Of a DNA stretch of 64,000 nt, positions 54,192-62,324 are shown piece after piece. Location of the stretch: assembly GCA_001556995.1 (NCBI GenBank), contig LSKF01000107.1, forward strand, positions 1 through 64,000, written 5' to 3'. A model generated the notes under the pieces. The model was given only the letters and a program-made list of their open reading frames with translations, ran no database searches and had not been told where the DNA came from. Position numbers and translations under genes: made by a program. The stretch is from Erythrobacteraceae bacterium CCH12-C2. Its GTDB lineage: Bacteria; Pseudomonadota; Alphaproteobacteria; Sphingomonadales; Sphingomonadaceae. Numbering within the stretch: the stretch's first letter is position 1; each line of letters opens with the position of its first letter.

Positions 54192-55082
54192 ATGGCTGAC
54201 CTCTCCGAAACATTCTCCGACAAGCTGATGGGCTTTACCCTGCCGGGCCGCAACGCGCGTGGGCGCGTGGTGCGCTTGGAAGGTGTGCTCGATGCGGTGC
54301 TTTCCGCGCATGATTACCCCCCGCCGATCATGCATCTCTTGGGCGAGGCGCTGGTGATGGGCGCGCTGATGGGCGGCTTGCTCAAGGGCGAGGCGGCGCA
54401 GCTCACCATGCAGGCGCAGACCAATGGCGGAATCGTGCGCCTGCTGGTGTGCGATTATCGCGCCGGCGCGGTGCGCGGCTATGCCGATTTCGATGCGGAG
54501 CGGCTGGCGGGCCTCGGGGCCAATCCGTCGCTCAAGGCGCTGTTCGGCGAAGGCTATCTTGCGATCACCTTCGAGACCGAGGGCGCGCAACGCTATCAGG
54601 GGATCGTCCCGCTCGAAGGCGATAGCCTTGCCGAGGCGTGCGAGAGCTATTTCAGCCAGTCGGAACAGATTCCGACGCTGATCCGGGTCGCCAGCCGGGC
54701 CGGGGCGAATGGCCGTGCCGCAGCAGGGCTGCTGGTGCAACACCTCGCCGATGGCGAGGAGGGGCGCGAGCGGCTGCATGTGCGGCTCGATCATCCCGAT
54801 TGGGAGCATGTCGCGGTGATGGCGGGCTCGATCAGCCACGATGAGCTGCTCGCGCCTGAGCTGTCGCTGGAAGCGATCGTCTGGCGGCTGTTCCATGAGG
54901 AGCCGGAAGTGCGGGTCCAGTCCGGTGCCTCACTGTCACGCGGCTGCCGGTGCAGCATTGATCACTACACGGCGATCATCGCCCGGTTTCCGCCCGAAGA
55001 GCAGCAGGACATGCGCAATGAGGATGGAATCATTGCGGTGGATTGCGCCTTCTGTTCGCGGACCTTCGCGCTGCCGATCTGA
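54192..55082 (+). CDS. hslO: Redox-regulated chaperone Hsp33
   Basis: A 296-residue holdase activated by oxidation. The C-terminal zinc-redox switch shows CRCSID and, about 35 residues later, CAFCSRTF, the four-Cys CxC-CxxC pattern of Hsp33. N-terminal segments (LLGEALVMGALMGGLLKGEA, LTMQAQTNGGIVRLLVCDYR) are typical. The argD-argF-hslO order is common in Sphingomonadales. Confidence 0.96.
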   Translation: MADLSETFSDKLMGFTLPGRNARGRVVRLEGVLDAVLSAHDYPPPIMHLLGEALVMGALMGGLLKGEAAQLTMQAQTNGGIVRLLVCDYRAGAVRGYADFDAERLAGLGANPSLKALFGEGYLAITFETEGAQRYQGIVPLEGDSLAEACESYFSQSEQIPTLIRVASRAGANGRAAAGLLVQHLADGEEGRERLHVRLDHPDWEHVAVMAGSISHDELLAPELSLEAIVWRLFHEEPEVRVQSGASLSRGCRCSIDHYTAIIARFPPEEQQDMRNEDGIIAVDCAFCSRTFALPI

Positions 55083-55145
55083 CCGTTCGTCGAAAATTTC
55101 GGGCCGTTCAGGTTCTGGACGACGAAATTATGCAAGGCGGGTGAA

Positions 55146-55589
55146 ATGAAACCTGCCATGAAGGACGCCATGACGATTGCTCGCAAGACCCTGCCGCGAT
55201 TCATCGCCATCGGTGCAGCCTTGACCGGCGCTGGGGTGTGGCTGTCCGTGCCCGGGCTGGCGCAGGGCAATGGTCTGGCGCTGCTGGACACGCTGGCCAA
55301 GGGGGAGTGGACGATCAAGTATCGCGACGGCGCGCCCGAACGCCGGATTTGCCTGCGCAGCGGAGCGGAGTTCATCCAGCTCATGCACAAGCAGACCGAT
55401 TGCAACCGCTTCGTGATCGAGGATAGCGCGGCGCGGGTGACGGTGCAGTACACATGCCCCAGCAATGGCTATGGCCGCACCAGCATCCGGCGCGAGACGC
55501 CCTCGCTGATCCAGCTGGAAAGCCAGGGCATTGTGGATGGGATGCCGTTCCAGATGGCGGCCGAGGCGCGTCGCACCGGCACCTGCTGA
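55146..55589 (+). CDS. Exported hypothetical protein (DUF3617-like)
   Basis: A 147-residue protein with an N-terminal hydrophobic segment (LPRFIAIGAALTGAGVWLSV, cleavage near GLAQG), so probably periplasmic. The mature part has four Cys (RICLRS, TDCNRF, YTCPSN and the terminal GTC) and alternating strands around GEWTIKYRDG. The spacing recalls DUF3617, but I cannot confirm that without a search. Function unknown. Confidence 0.75.
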   Translation: MKPAMKDAMTIARKTLPRFIAIGAALTGAGVWLSVPGLAQGNGLALLDTLAKGEWTIKYRDGAPERRICLRSGAEFIQLMHKQTDCNRFVIEDSAARVTVQYTCPSNGYGRTSIRRETPSLIQLESQGIVDGMPFQMAAEARRTGTC

Positions 55590-55645
55590 ACGCGCCTCCC
55601 TACGGGCCGGATTGCCTTTGGGTGCGCGCGTGATAGGGCCGGGGC

Positions 55646-56344
55646 ATGACCGGTTCCGAACATTCTTCCGCGCCGCCGATTGCCGTTGTGCTCCTCTCAG
55701 GGGGACTGGATTCGATGGTCACGGCGGCTCTGGCGCAAGAGCGCGGGTTTGCTGTTCATGCGTTGACAGTCGACTATGGCCAGCGACATCGGCTTGAGTT
55801 GCAATCGGCTGAGCGGATTGCCGGGCAGCTGGGTCTCGCTCGCCATACCACGGTCGCACTCGATCTGCGCGCATTCGGCGGGTCGGCGCTCACCGATGCG
55901 ATTGATGTGCCTAAGGGCGGGGTGGGGGATGACATCCCCGTCACCTACGTCCCCGCGCGCAATCTGGTGTTCCTCGCTCTGACCACGGCCTGCGCCGAGG
56001 CGGCGGGGGCGCGCGACGTGTTCATCGGGGTCAATGCGCTCGACTATTCGGGCTACCCCGATTGCCGCCCCGAATTCATCGCCAGCTTTGCCGAGACCGC
56101 GCGATTGGGCACCAAGGCGGGGGTGGAAGGCGCGCCCTTCACCATCCACGCCCCGCTCCAGCACATGACCAAGGCGGACATCGCCAGCGAATGCGCGCGC
56201 TTGCGCCTCGATCCTGCGTGGAGCTGGTCGTGCTACGATCCGACGCCCGAGGGGCTCGCCTGTGGGCTGTGCGATTCGTGCCGCCTCAGGAAAAAGGGTT
56301 TTGCCGAAGCGGGGATTGTCGATAGCACACGCTATCACGTCTGA
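55646..56344 (+). CDS. queC: 7-cyano-7-deazaguanine synthase
   Basis: A 232-residue ATP-dependent enzyme that converts 7-carboxy-7-deazaguanine to preQ0 for queuosine tRNA modification. The PP-loop LLSGGLDSMVTAALA and the C-terminal zinc site GLACGLCDSCRLRKKGF are clear; length is standard. The ATG at 55646 is used. No other que genes are adjacent. Confidence 0.96.
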   Translation: MTGSEHSSAPPIAVVLLSGGLDSMVTAALAQERGFAVHALTVDYGQRHRLELQSAERIAGQLGLARHTTVALDLRAFGGSALTDAIDVPKGGVGDDIPVTYVPARNLVFLALTTACAEAAGARDVFIGVNALDYSGYPDCRPEFIASFAETARLGTKAGVEGAPFTIHAPLQHMTKADIASECARLRLDPAWSWSCYDPTPEGLACGLCDSCRLRKKGFAEAGIVDSTRYHV

Positions 56345-56396
56345 CCGGTCCTGAGGACGGGCACATTGTCAGAGCATCCTGGAGAGGGGATCACCA

Positions 56397-57953
56397 TTGA
56401 GCGATAACACCACGGCGGCGGAAGGCCGCAGCGACGAGGCCGCGTCGGCCTATAGCTGGTACGTGCTCGGGGTGCTCGTTGTGGTCTATATCCTCAACTT
56501 CATCGACCGGCAGATCCTCGCGATCCTCGCGGTCGATATCAAGCGCGACCTGGGGCTGACCGATGGCGAGCTCGGGTTTCTGGGCGGGGCGGCCTTTGCG
56601 GTGTTCTATGCGCTGTTCGGCGTGCCGCTCGGCCGGTTGGCGGATCGCTGGCATCGGGTGCGGCTGCTGACCATCGGCCTGGTGCTGTGGTCGACGATGA
56701 CGGCGCTTTCAGGGTTCGCGCGCAATTTCCTCACCTTGTCGCAGGCCCGGATGGGGGTGGGCGTGGGCGAGGCGACTGCCAGCCCGACCGCCTATTCGCT
56801 GATCTCGGACTACTTCCCCGCCCGCCAGCGCGGAACGGCGCTCGCTATCTATTCCTCGGGGCTGTATCTCGGGGGCGGGGTGTCGCTGCTGATCGGGGCG
56901 AAGATCTCGCAGGTCTGGGATGCAGCCTATCCTGGCGGCGGGATCGGCGGGCTGGTCGGCTGGCAGGCGGCTTTCATGGCGGTCGGTGTTCCGGGGGTGC
57001 TGCTGGCTCTGTGGGTGGCCTCGCTGCGCGAACCTGCGCGTCAGCCCGATGCGGCGAGCGGTGAGCGGCATCCGCTGGTCGATTTCATCGTTGACCTCTC
57101 GACCCTGCTGCCGCCTTTCACGTTGTTCCACGCGGCGCGCCGAGGGACCAAGGCGGTGCTCGTCAACCTCGCGATGGCCATAGCGATGATTGTCCTTGCC
57201 CTGGGAATGATCGCGCTGACCAAGAACCCGCAGCAGTGGACCGCCATCGCCTTCGGCTATTATGCGGTGTTTTCGTGGGCCACCACCCTGCGCCGCCACG
57301 ATCCGGCGACCTTCCAGCTTATCTGGGGGACGCCTGCGTTCATTTGCACGGCGCTGGGCTATGGTCTGGTGTCGCTGGGTGCCTATGCGCTCGCGTTCTG
57401 GTCAGCGGCCTATGGCGAGACGGTGCTAGGTCTGCCCAAGGCCGAACTGGCCTTCGTGCTCGGTGGGTGCGGCGCAAGTTCCGGCTTCCTCGGCGTGATC
57501 CTGGGCGGGCGCATGTCCGACTGGCTGAGGGCGCGCAATCCCTCGGGCCGGATTTTGGTGGTGATGTTCGGGATTGTGGCGCCGGTGGTGCCGATCTGGA
57601 TCGGGTTCACGACGCCAAACGCGGTGCTTTTCTATGTGATGAATTTCCTCGCCGGGATGTTCGCGGCGACCGCGCTCGGCGCTGCCGCGGCAACGACGCA
57701 GGACCTGGTCCTGCCGCGAATGCGCGGGACTGCGACAGCCTCGTTCTTCCTGGCGACCACGCTTGTCGGGCTCGGGCTCGGGCCGTTCATGGTCGGCGCG
57801 ATCTCCGATCTGAGCGGGAGCTTGCGGGTCGGGTTGCTGTCGCTGATCGGTGTCGCGCCGATTTCGCTGGCGTTGCTGATCTATGCCTATCGCGCCCTGC
57901 CCAAGGCTGAAGCTACGATTGCGGAGCGGGCTCAGGCGGCTATGGAGGCCTAA
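56397..57953 (+). CDS. MFS transporter (Spinster-type)
   Basis: A 518-residue transporter with twelve hydrophobic helices. VVYILNFIDRQILAILAVDI in the first helix and GVPLGRLADRWHRVRLL after helix 2 are the MFS signature of the Spns-like group, which carries lipids, sugars or drugs. The start is TTG at 56397 with GGAGAGGG 8 nt upstream; no ATG fits near it. A longer loop between helices 6 and 7 (about residues 220-250) is normal for the fold. Substrate unknown. Confidence 0.87.
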   Translation: MSDNTTAAEGRSDEAASAYSWYVLGVLVVVYILNFIDRQILAILAVDIKRDLGLTDGELGFLGGAAFAVFYALFGVPLGRLADRWHRVRLLTIGLVLWSTMTALSGFARNFLTLSQARMGVGVGEATASPTAYSLISDYFPARQRGTALAIYSSGLYLGGGVSLLIGAKISQVWDAAYPGGGIGGLVGWQAAFMAVGVPGVLLALWVASLREPARQPDAASGERHPLVDFIVDLSTLLPPFTLFHAARRGTKAVLVNLAMAIAMIVLALGMIALTKNPQQWTAIAFGYYAVFSWATTLRRHDPATFQLIWGTPAFICTALGYGLVSLGAYALAFWSAAYGETVLGLPKAELAFVLGGCGASSGFLGVILGGRMSDWLRARNPSGRILVVMFGIVAPVVPIWIGFTTPNAVLFYVMNFLAGMFAATALGAAAATTQDLVLPRMRGTATASFFLATTLVGLGLGPFMVGAISDLSGSLRVGLLSLIGVAPISLALLIYAYRALPKAEATIAERAQAAMEA

Positions 57954-58300
57954 CGCGAAGGCGAAGCCGACGCTGAAACCAAATCGCCAAGTCCGCGAGT
58001 AGTGGGATTATGGTGCGCGCACTGCCATTGACCAACAGGCCTTGATCTAATCCCTGACGTCGATTGCGGACCGCGACGCCGTTGCTCGAACTCGCCTACC
58101 CGCCGCAAGTTGTGGTTAGGGCGGACCTTCGAATCGTCGCTAGCTTAACGCTGACGCTACCCTGTTGCGCGCGCGTCTCATTGAAAGTGAGTGCATACAG
58201 ATCGGGTCGCGCTCGCTTAGTCGGGGTGCGCGAAGCTCAGACGCAACAAAAAAGGGGCCGGATCGCTCCGGCCCCTCGATTGTTCCGTTAGAACGGTGGC
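57954..58300. other. Gene-free region between MFS transporter and ompA
   Basis: About 350 bp between convergent genes. Apart from the ompA terminator at 58247-58275 I see nothing recognisable: the small open frames have Arg/Leu-rich composition unlike real proteins, and no repeat or tRNA is visible. Confidence 0.5.
58247..58275 (-). terminator. Rho-independent terminator of ompA
   Basis: On the minus strand, stem GGGGCCGGA / TCCGGCCCC (58254-58275) with a 4-nt loop, followed by TTTTTT (complement of 58248-58253). Confidence 0.9.
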
Positions 58301-59383
58301 TTACATGCCCGAACCTGGGCCGTAGGTCACTTCCACGCGGCGGTTTTGCGCTTCGCGCACACCGTCTGCGGTCGGGACCCGCGGCTTGGTTTCGCCGAAA
58401 GCTTCGCCAGCGATCCGCGCTGCGGGGATACCGCGGCCAGTCAGATAGCTGCGGACCGAAGCGTTACGACGCTCGGCCAGGCCGATGTTGTATTTCGGCG
58501 TACCCGCACGGTCGGTGTGGCCTGCGAGCATGACGCTTGCCGTGCCGCAGTTCGCGTAAGCCGTGACTGCGTTGTTGAGGATGGTCGCCGCTTCCGGAGT
58601 GATATCCGACTTATCGAAGTCGAAGAACACAATGTACGGACCCGTGTTGCACGGCGCCTTCGGAGGAGGCGGCGGAGCCGCGACCGGTGCCGGCGCACCA
58701 CCGAAGTTGTAGGTCACGGTGCCGAGCAGCGAATGGGTAGTCAGCGACGTGTCAAGCGTGCGACCCAGCGGATCGATCAGATCGATTTCCGGGACCCGGA
58801 AGAAGCGATACTTCAGGCCAACATCCCACGAATCGCTCAAAGGAGCGCGGACGCCGGCAATCAGCTGCCATGCGAGACCGGTGTCAGAATCGTTCCAGAC
58901 GCCCGGACCAGTCGCATTGACCGCACCGTCCATGTCGACCCGCGCAACACCGATACCACCACCGGCGAAGGCTTGCAGACCGTCATCCTTGCCAAAGTCG
59001 AACAGGCCGTTCAGCATGAAGCTCAGCGCGTTGACTTCACCAACCGCGTCGCGCGCACCCGTAAAGGTCGTGAAGCCCGTGCCGGCTTGGTTGAGCGCGA
59101 GGCCTTGCGAACCGGCGGTCACACCTTCGAGATCGGAAGCGCGATAGCTGGCTTCGGCTTCAAGGCGGAACGCACCGAAATCATAGCCGACGAGGGCGCC
59201 GAAATCATAACCGCTATCGTAATCGGCCGACGCGTTGTCGGGCGCTCCGTTCACGCCGAGGTCCTGATCCTCGACGAGCATCACGCCGCCTTCACCCTGG
59301 ATATACCACTGGTCTTCACGGGCCAGTGCGGGCGAGGTCAGCGCCGTCGAAGCCATGGCCATGCCAATGACAAATTTGCGCAT
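58301..59383 (-). CDS. ompA: OmpA-family outer-membrane protein
   Basis: A 360-residue protein: signal peptide (MAMASTALTSPALAR, cleavage near ALARED), an N-terminal eight-strand barrel-like domain (about residues 22-235, many aromatic-ended strands such as WQLIAGVRAPLSDSWDVGLKYR, see 58795-58860), and a Pro/Ala linker (APVAAPPPPPKAP). The C-terminal OmpA peptidoglycan-binding domain (about 255-355) contains VFFDFDKSDITPEA, LAGHTDRAGTPKYN and LAERRNASVRSYL. AAGGGG lies just upstream of the ATG. Confidence 0.93.
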   Translation of the reverse strand: MRKFVIGMAMASTALTSPALAREDQWYIQGEGGVMLVEDQDLGVNGAPDNASADYDSGYDFGALVGYDFGAFRLEAEASYRASDLEGVTAGSQGLALNQAGTGFTTFTGARDAVGEVNALSFMLNGLFDFGKDDGLQAFAGGGIGVARVDMDGAVNATGPGVWNDSDTGLAWQLIAGVRAPLSDSWDVGLKYRFFRVPEIDLIDPLGRTLDTSLTTHSLLGTVTYNFGGAPAPVAAPPPPPKAPCNTGPYIVFFDFDKSDITPEAATILNNAVTAYANCGTASVMLAGHTDRAGTPKYNIGLAERRNASVRSYLTGRGIPAARIAGEAFGETKPRVPTADGVREAQNRRVEVTYGPGSGM

Positions 59384-59552
59384 ACTAAAATTCCCCTTTT
59401 TTTAGACTTGAGGCACCGGGGGTCTCTATCTTTTCCCCTTGCAAGTGGCAAGCAGTCAATGCTTCCGATATGTTGCTCAAATGCCTCGGTCCTTAGCGTG
59501 TGACAAAAATGCAATGATCCTCGAGAACGCTAACGGAGTGATTGCGGGAACT

Positions 59553-59963
59553 TCAGGCTGTTGGCGCTGCCAAGATACCCAGATGGCGCAGAACCTCGAT
59601 CAGTTGGACCAGCGCAGCCCTGCCCTCGGTATCGATGACTGAGCCACCCGCTGAGATAATCGGGGCCACCGCGGTCCGCCACCCCGAGCGAAACAGCATC
59701 CAATGGCCCGCATCGCTATCGAACACCTGCATCCCGTCACGCGGTGCCATGAAGTGCCAATCACCGCCGATCCCGACTGCGAGATGGTCCTCCTTCCCTG
59801 CCCAGGCCGCAATTGCTGGTGACGTGACCCGAAAACACGCGCTGTCTGGAACAACCGCAGGCGGCGCATTTTGCGACGCCACCACGGCCTGCGGACAAAG
59901 GGCGTCCAGAATGCTGAGCGCCTGGTTGATAAAGAATTCCTTTTGCGCTTGCCCCGGAGGCAT
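59553..59963 (-). pseudogene. DUF2793 gene-transfer-agent/phage protein, 5'-truncated remnant
   Basis: 136 readable residues starting at MPPGQAQKEFFINQALSILD, the conserved beginning of the DUF2793 domain (the family usually reads LAPGQAQKEFFVNEAL). The GGDWHFMAPRDGMQVFDSDAG segment also fits. DUF2793 proteins sit at the far (tail) end of gene transfer agent clusters in Sphingomonadales and in related phages. Here it is joined directly, in a different frame, to the start of a large terminase gene. The gene has lost only its first few codons, but no ribosome-binding site is visible, so expression is doubtful. Confidence 0.75.
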
Positions 59964-60420
59964 GGCTGTGCTGTGGGCCGCGCAAGGCTTCGGGTTCAGC
60001 GGCGGAGAACAGCTGCGCCTGGGCCCCGCTCCTGAAACGGACGCGGTGCAGCGAGGGTTCGTACAGCGGCTTGTGGCCCGGCCTGCAAATCGCCAGCAGT
60101 CCGCTTTCACCCTCCACCATCACCGCGCGTGCTTCGGCCAGCGAGGAGGAAACCAGCGCGATCCTTGCGTCGGGGTCGGCATCCGCGATCATCCGCACCC
60201 ATTCCGCGCCCGAGCGCGTCTTGCCGAAGCCGCGCCCGGCCATGATCATCCAGATGCGCCAGTCACCCGGCGGGGGGAGCTGTTCCTCGCGGGCGGTGTA
60301 CTCCCAGAGATAGTCGAAGCTGTTGCGCTCGGTCTCGTCGAGCGCCTCGCTGACCTGATAGCGCAGCTTGTCGCCATCTTCCGATTCGTCTGCGAGCATG
60401 TCGTCATAAGGTCCGCTCAT
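59761..60420 (-). pseudogene. Large terminase (TerL) of a gene transfer agent, truncated
   Basis: The first ~150 residues are a phage/GTA large terminase ATPase domain: Walker A-like MAGRGFGKTRSGAEWVRM (about residues 60-77), DARIALVSSSLAEARAVMVEG and the LFSAAEPEALRGPQHSH stretch, after which the family continues with a Walker B region (GxQxDxxWxDE type). At about base 59965 homology stops: the frame runs on for ~70 residues through sequence that codes for DUF2793 in another frame. Normal TerL is over 400 residues, so nuclease and most of the ATPase are gone. The start ATG at 60420 overlaps the TerS gene by 4 nt, as in intact clusters. Confidence 0.85.
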
Positions 60421-60896
60421 GCCCCGCGCCTTTCGGCGGCGGCCTTCTGGTGGGCGATCCGCTTGCGAATGTCCTCGATCTTGCGGTCGATCGACGCGCG
60501 CACTTCGGCGGGGCTGACATCGCGCACCGCGCTGGTCCCACGCGCGACATTGTCACGGTGGGCGGCCAGCAGACGGATGGCGTTGGCAAAGTCGAACTTG
60601 CCGTCATCAGCCGTTTTGGCGTCGCCTTCGCGCAAACGCCGGACAACCTCCATTTCGAGGTGGAGATAACCTTCGGCGAGCGCAACCAGCCACTGGCGGG
60701 CAAACTCGGTCTCCTCGCGCCGGACCTTGTAGGCGCGGCTGGCGCTGATCCCTGCCTTATCGGCGGACGCAGAGACGTTCGAGCTTTCGGCAAGGTGATC
60801 GAGAAACAGGCGCCGCCAGTTGTTGTTGATGCGTCCGTCTTCGCCGTCTTTCAGGCTGGGGCGGATGGCGATGCGCTTGCCGGGCGGCTTGGCCAT
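60417..60896 (-). CDS. Small terminase-like protein of a gene transfer agent
   Basis: A 159-residue protein with no membrane or signal segment. An N-terminal helix-turn-helix (about residues 29-63, FLDHLAESSNVSASADKAG and ISASRAYKVRREETEFARQW) is followed by long helices and a basic C-terminus (RKIEDIRKRIAHQKAAAERR). The position just before a large terminase and the HTH fit the GTA gp1/TerS role: DNA recognition for packaging. The ATG at 60896 follows AGGAG. The reading frame is intact even though its partner is broken. Confidence 0.75.
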   Translation of the reverse strand: MAKPPGKRIAIRPSLKDGEDGRINNNWRRLFLDHLAESSNVSASADKAGISASRAYKVRREETEFARQWLVALAEGYLHLEMEVVRRLREGDAKTADDGKFDFANAIRLLAAHRDNVARGTSAVRDVSPAEVRASIDRKIEDIRKRIAHQKAAAERRGA

Positions 60897-61421
60897 GGCG
60901 GATACTCCTGGAGCGCAGACAACAAAAAGGCGGCGCTCCAGTCCGGAGGGCCGCCAGCTGGCGAATCGCTATTTTTCGACGATGCCCCTTTCTAGGCGAT
61001 TGTGTAGTTTACAACCCCACGAACAAAGCGAGGCAAAGTCAACGGCTTAACCACCAGAAGGGCGCTTATTTCGGGCGGTTCGTCGCTCTTGCGATTCGCC
61101 CATCATGCCTATCGGTATAGGCCGAGCGTCACGCTGTAGGAAAGAGAAATAACCATATGGGTTAATTCGCTCGGCGCGCCCTGCCTTTCGCCCGTCGCAG
61201 GCCTACTTGCCTGCGGAACAGTGCGCGAACAACGCCGCCTGCGCGACTCGACAAAAGTGTTAACATTGAGTAAAAGCAAAGCCCTCGGACTTCGCGGGTC
61301 CGAGGGCTTTGTGTGTGTGTACCCCGAGTGGTGTCGGGATTGGTTTGCTAGCGCGGATGGTATACCCATCTGCGTGGGTTAGGTCAACCCGACATCGCGC
61401 CTAAAGAAAGGTGTGAAGTCA
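60897..61421. other. Gene-poor region upstream of the terminase remnant
   Basis: About 525 bp without a credible gene. It contains a small hairpin GCCTATCGGTATAGGC near 61106, a strong inverted repeat at 61278-61310 and a (GT)n run at 61311-61320. It is visibly richer in A/T than the chromosomal core. Frames here (such as minus 61109-61369) have no protein-like composition. Confidence 0.5.
61278..61310. terminator. Bidirectional terminator-like hairpin
   Basis: AAAGCCCTCGGAC (61278-61290) / GTCCGAGGGCTTT (61298-61310), 13-bp perfect stem with a 7-nt loop. On the minus strand TTTGCTTTTA follows; on the plus strand a GT repeat. It may close an unseen transcript or isolate the terminase remnant. 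Confidence 0.7.
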
Positions 61422-61703
61422 ATGAGTTCTCAAAATTTGACCGTCCTCTGTGGCGGCTGCAAGTGCGCGGTGGTAACCGTCGCCAACCCTCAGGCTCACG
61501 ACAAGGTGACCTGTCCCACGTGCAACCGTAGCGACCGGTTCGACAAGGTGATGGACTCCGTCAAGGAGCACATCTTCCATCTCACGACGAAGTCGATGTC
61601 GGAAAGCCTCGCTCGATCCACTCGCAGCAACCGCTACTTCAAATTCCAGCCGCAGCAGCCTTCGAACCGCAGCTTCCGCTGGATCAGCGATTACAGGGCG
61701 TAA
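61422..61703 (+). CDS. Small zinc-ribbon protein
   Basis: A 93-residue protein with CGGC at residues 10-13 and CPTC at residues 31-34: a CX2C-X17-CX2C zinc ribbon, with an extra Cys at 15. The C-terminal half is basic and aromatic (RSTRSNRYFKFQPQQPSNRS), as in nucleic-acid-binding tails. The ATG at 61422 is preferred over GTG 61413 because of the AAAGG spacing. It is separated by 4 bp from the Cas2-like gene, so the two form an operon. The family is not recognised; similar small zinc-ribbon proteins occur in prophages and islands. Confidence 0.75.
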   Translation: MSSQNLTVLCGGCKCAVVTVANPQAHDKVTCPTCNRSDRFDKVMDSVKEHIFHLTTKSMSESLARSTRSNRYFKFQPQQPSNRSFRWISDYRA

Positions 61704-61707
61704 CGTC

Positions 61708-61998
61708 ATGGCAAAATTCCTCATCACCTACGACAATCGCCCTCCGTGCAACTATGACGCGCTTTACCGCCTTATGGCGGCGTGGAGTGCGGTGCGGATT
61801 GCGGACTCGGTCTGGCTGGCAAGCCTCAACGCTGATGCATCACAGGTTCGCGGGTTCGTCGTGAACGCGCTGCAAAGGAATGACATCGTTGCGGTGCTCG
61901 AATTGCAGCCGGGTTCTGATTGGGCAACGTCCTGCGTCAATGCCGCAGCAAATGCTTGGCTGTCTGCACACATTAGGCCAGCGCAGATAGCGGCCTAG
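61708..61998 (+). CDS. Stand-alone Cas2-like (SinR/ferredoxin-fold) protein
   Basis: A 96-residue protein with the Cas2/VapD-like beginning: MAKFLITYDNRPPCNYDALY (strand 1 with a Tyr-Asp pair), SVWLASLNADASQVRGFVVN and NDIVAVLELQPGSDWA, which corresponds to the last strand. Such Cas2-fold proteins occur outside CRISPR systems as predicted endoribonucleases or toxin-like proteins (SinR family). No cas1 or CRISPR array is near. The Asp in ITYDN would be the metal-binding residue. It lies 4 bp after the zinc-ribbon gene and is followed by a terminator. Function inferred from fold resemblance only. Confidence 0.65.
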   Translation: MAKFLITYDNRPPCNYDALYRLMAAWSAVRIADSVWLASLNADASQVRGFVVNALQRNDIVAVLELQPGSDWATSCVNAAANAWLSAHIRPAQIAA

Positions 61999-62035
61999 CC
62001 AAGGGGCTGCGTTTATCGGCCCTTTGCACCGGATT

Positions 62036-62073
62036 GGGCGAGCCTCACTCATGTGGGCGCTCGCCCCTTTCGT
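62036..62073 (+). terminator. Terminator after the Cas2-like gene
   Basis: Stem GGGCGAGC (62036-62043) / GCTCGCCC (62059-62066), then CTTTCGTTT. It overlaps the 3' end of the convergent small gene (stop at 62045). Confidence 0.7.
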
Positions 62074-62185
62074 TTGGCTTCACCAACTTCCCAAGCCGCT
62101 CCTTGAAGCGCTGCTCGTCATCGTCGCACCCAAGCTCGCGCGCGGCGTCCTTGAATTTGTCTAGCTGTGTTTTTTGATCAGACAT
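62045..62185 (-). CDS. Small charged hypothetical protein (46 aa)
   Basis: Found by direct translation: starts MSDQKTQLDKFKDAARELGC and continues with DDDEQRFKERLGKLVKPNER to a short tail. The composition (Lys/Asp/Glu-rich, a DKFKDAARELxxDxDExxF pattern) resembles a small protein often seen in Sphingomonadales genomes and mobile regions. No membrane or signal segment. The start at 62185 is an ATG, but an upstream ribosome site is not obvious. Function unknown. Confidence 0.6.
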   Translation of the reverse strand: MSDQKTQLDKFKDAARELGCDDDEQRFKERLGKLVKPNERGERPHE

Positions 62186-62324
62186 GCCACAGGTTTACCA
62201 CGCGGGGCGGGGCCGCGCTAGCGCGCTATTTATTCACAGGAACATAACACATACACTCATGATTTGATTTTATCCACTCACAGGCAGGCTTGTCATCGGC
62301 GTGGAGTACGGCTATGAGTGACCG

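Noticed and set aside
57954..58300. Possible small RNA or gene between the MFS transporter and ompA
   Set aside because: Only the ompA terminator is identifiable; no promoter-terminator pair or conserved frame supports a separate gene.
61109..61369. 86-codon minus-strand frame in the gap before the zinc-ribbon gene
   Set aside because: It crosses the strong hairpin at 61278-61310 and a GT repeat and has no protein-like motif.
61708..61998. Cas2-like protein taken as part of a CRISPR-Cas system
   Set aside because: No cas1, effector gene or regularly spaced repeat is visible anywhere in the window.
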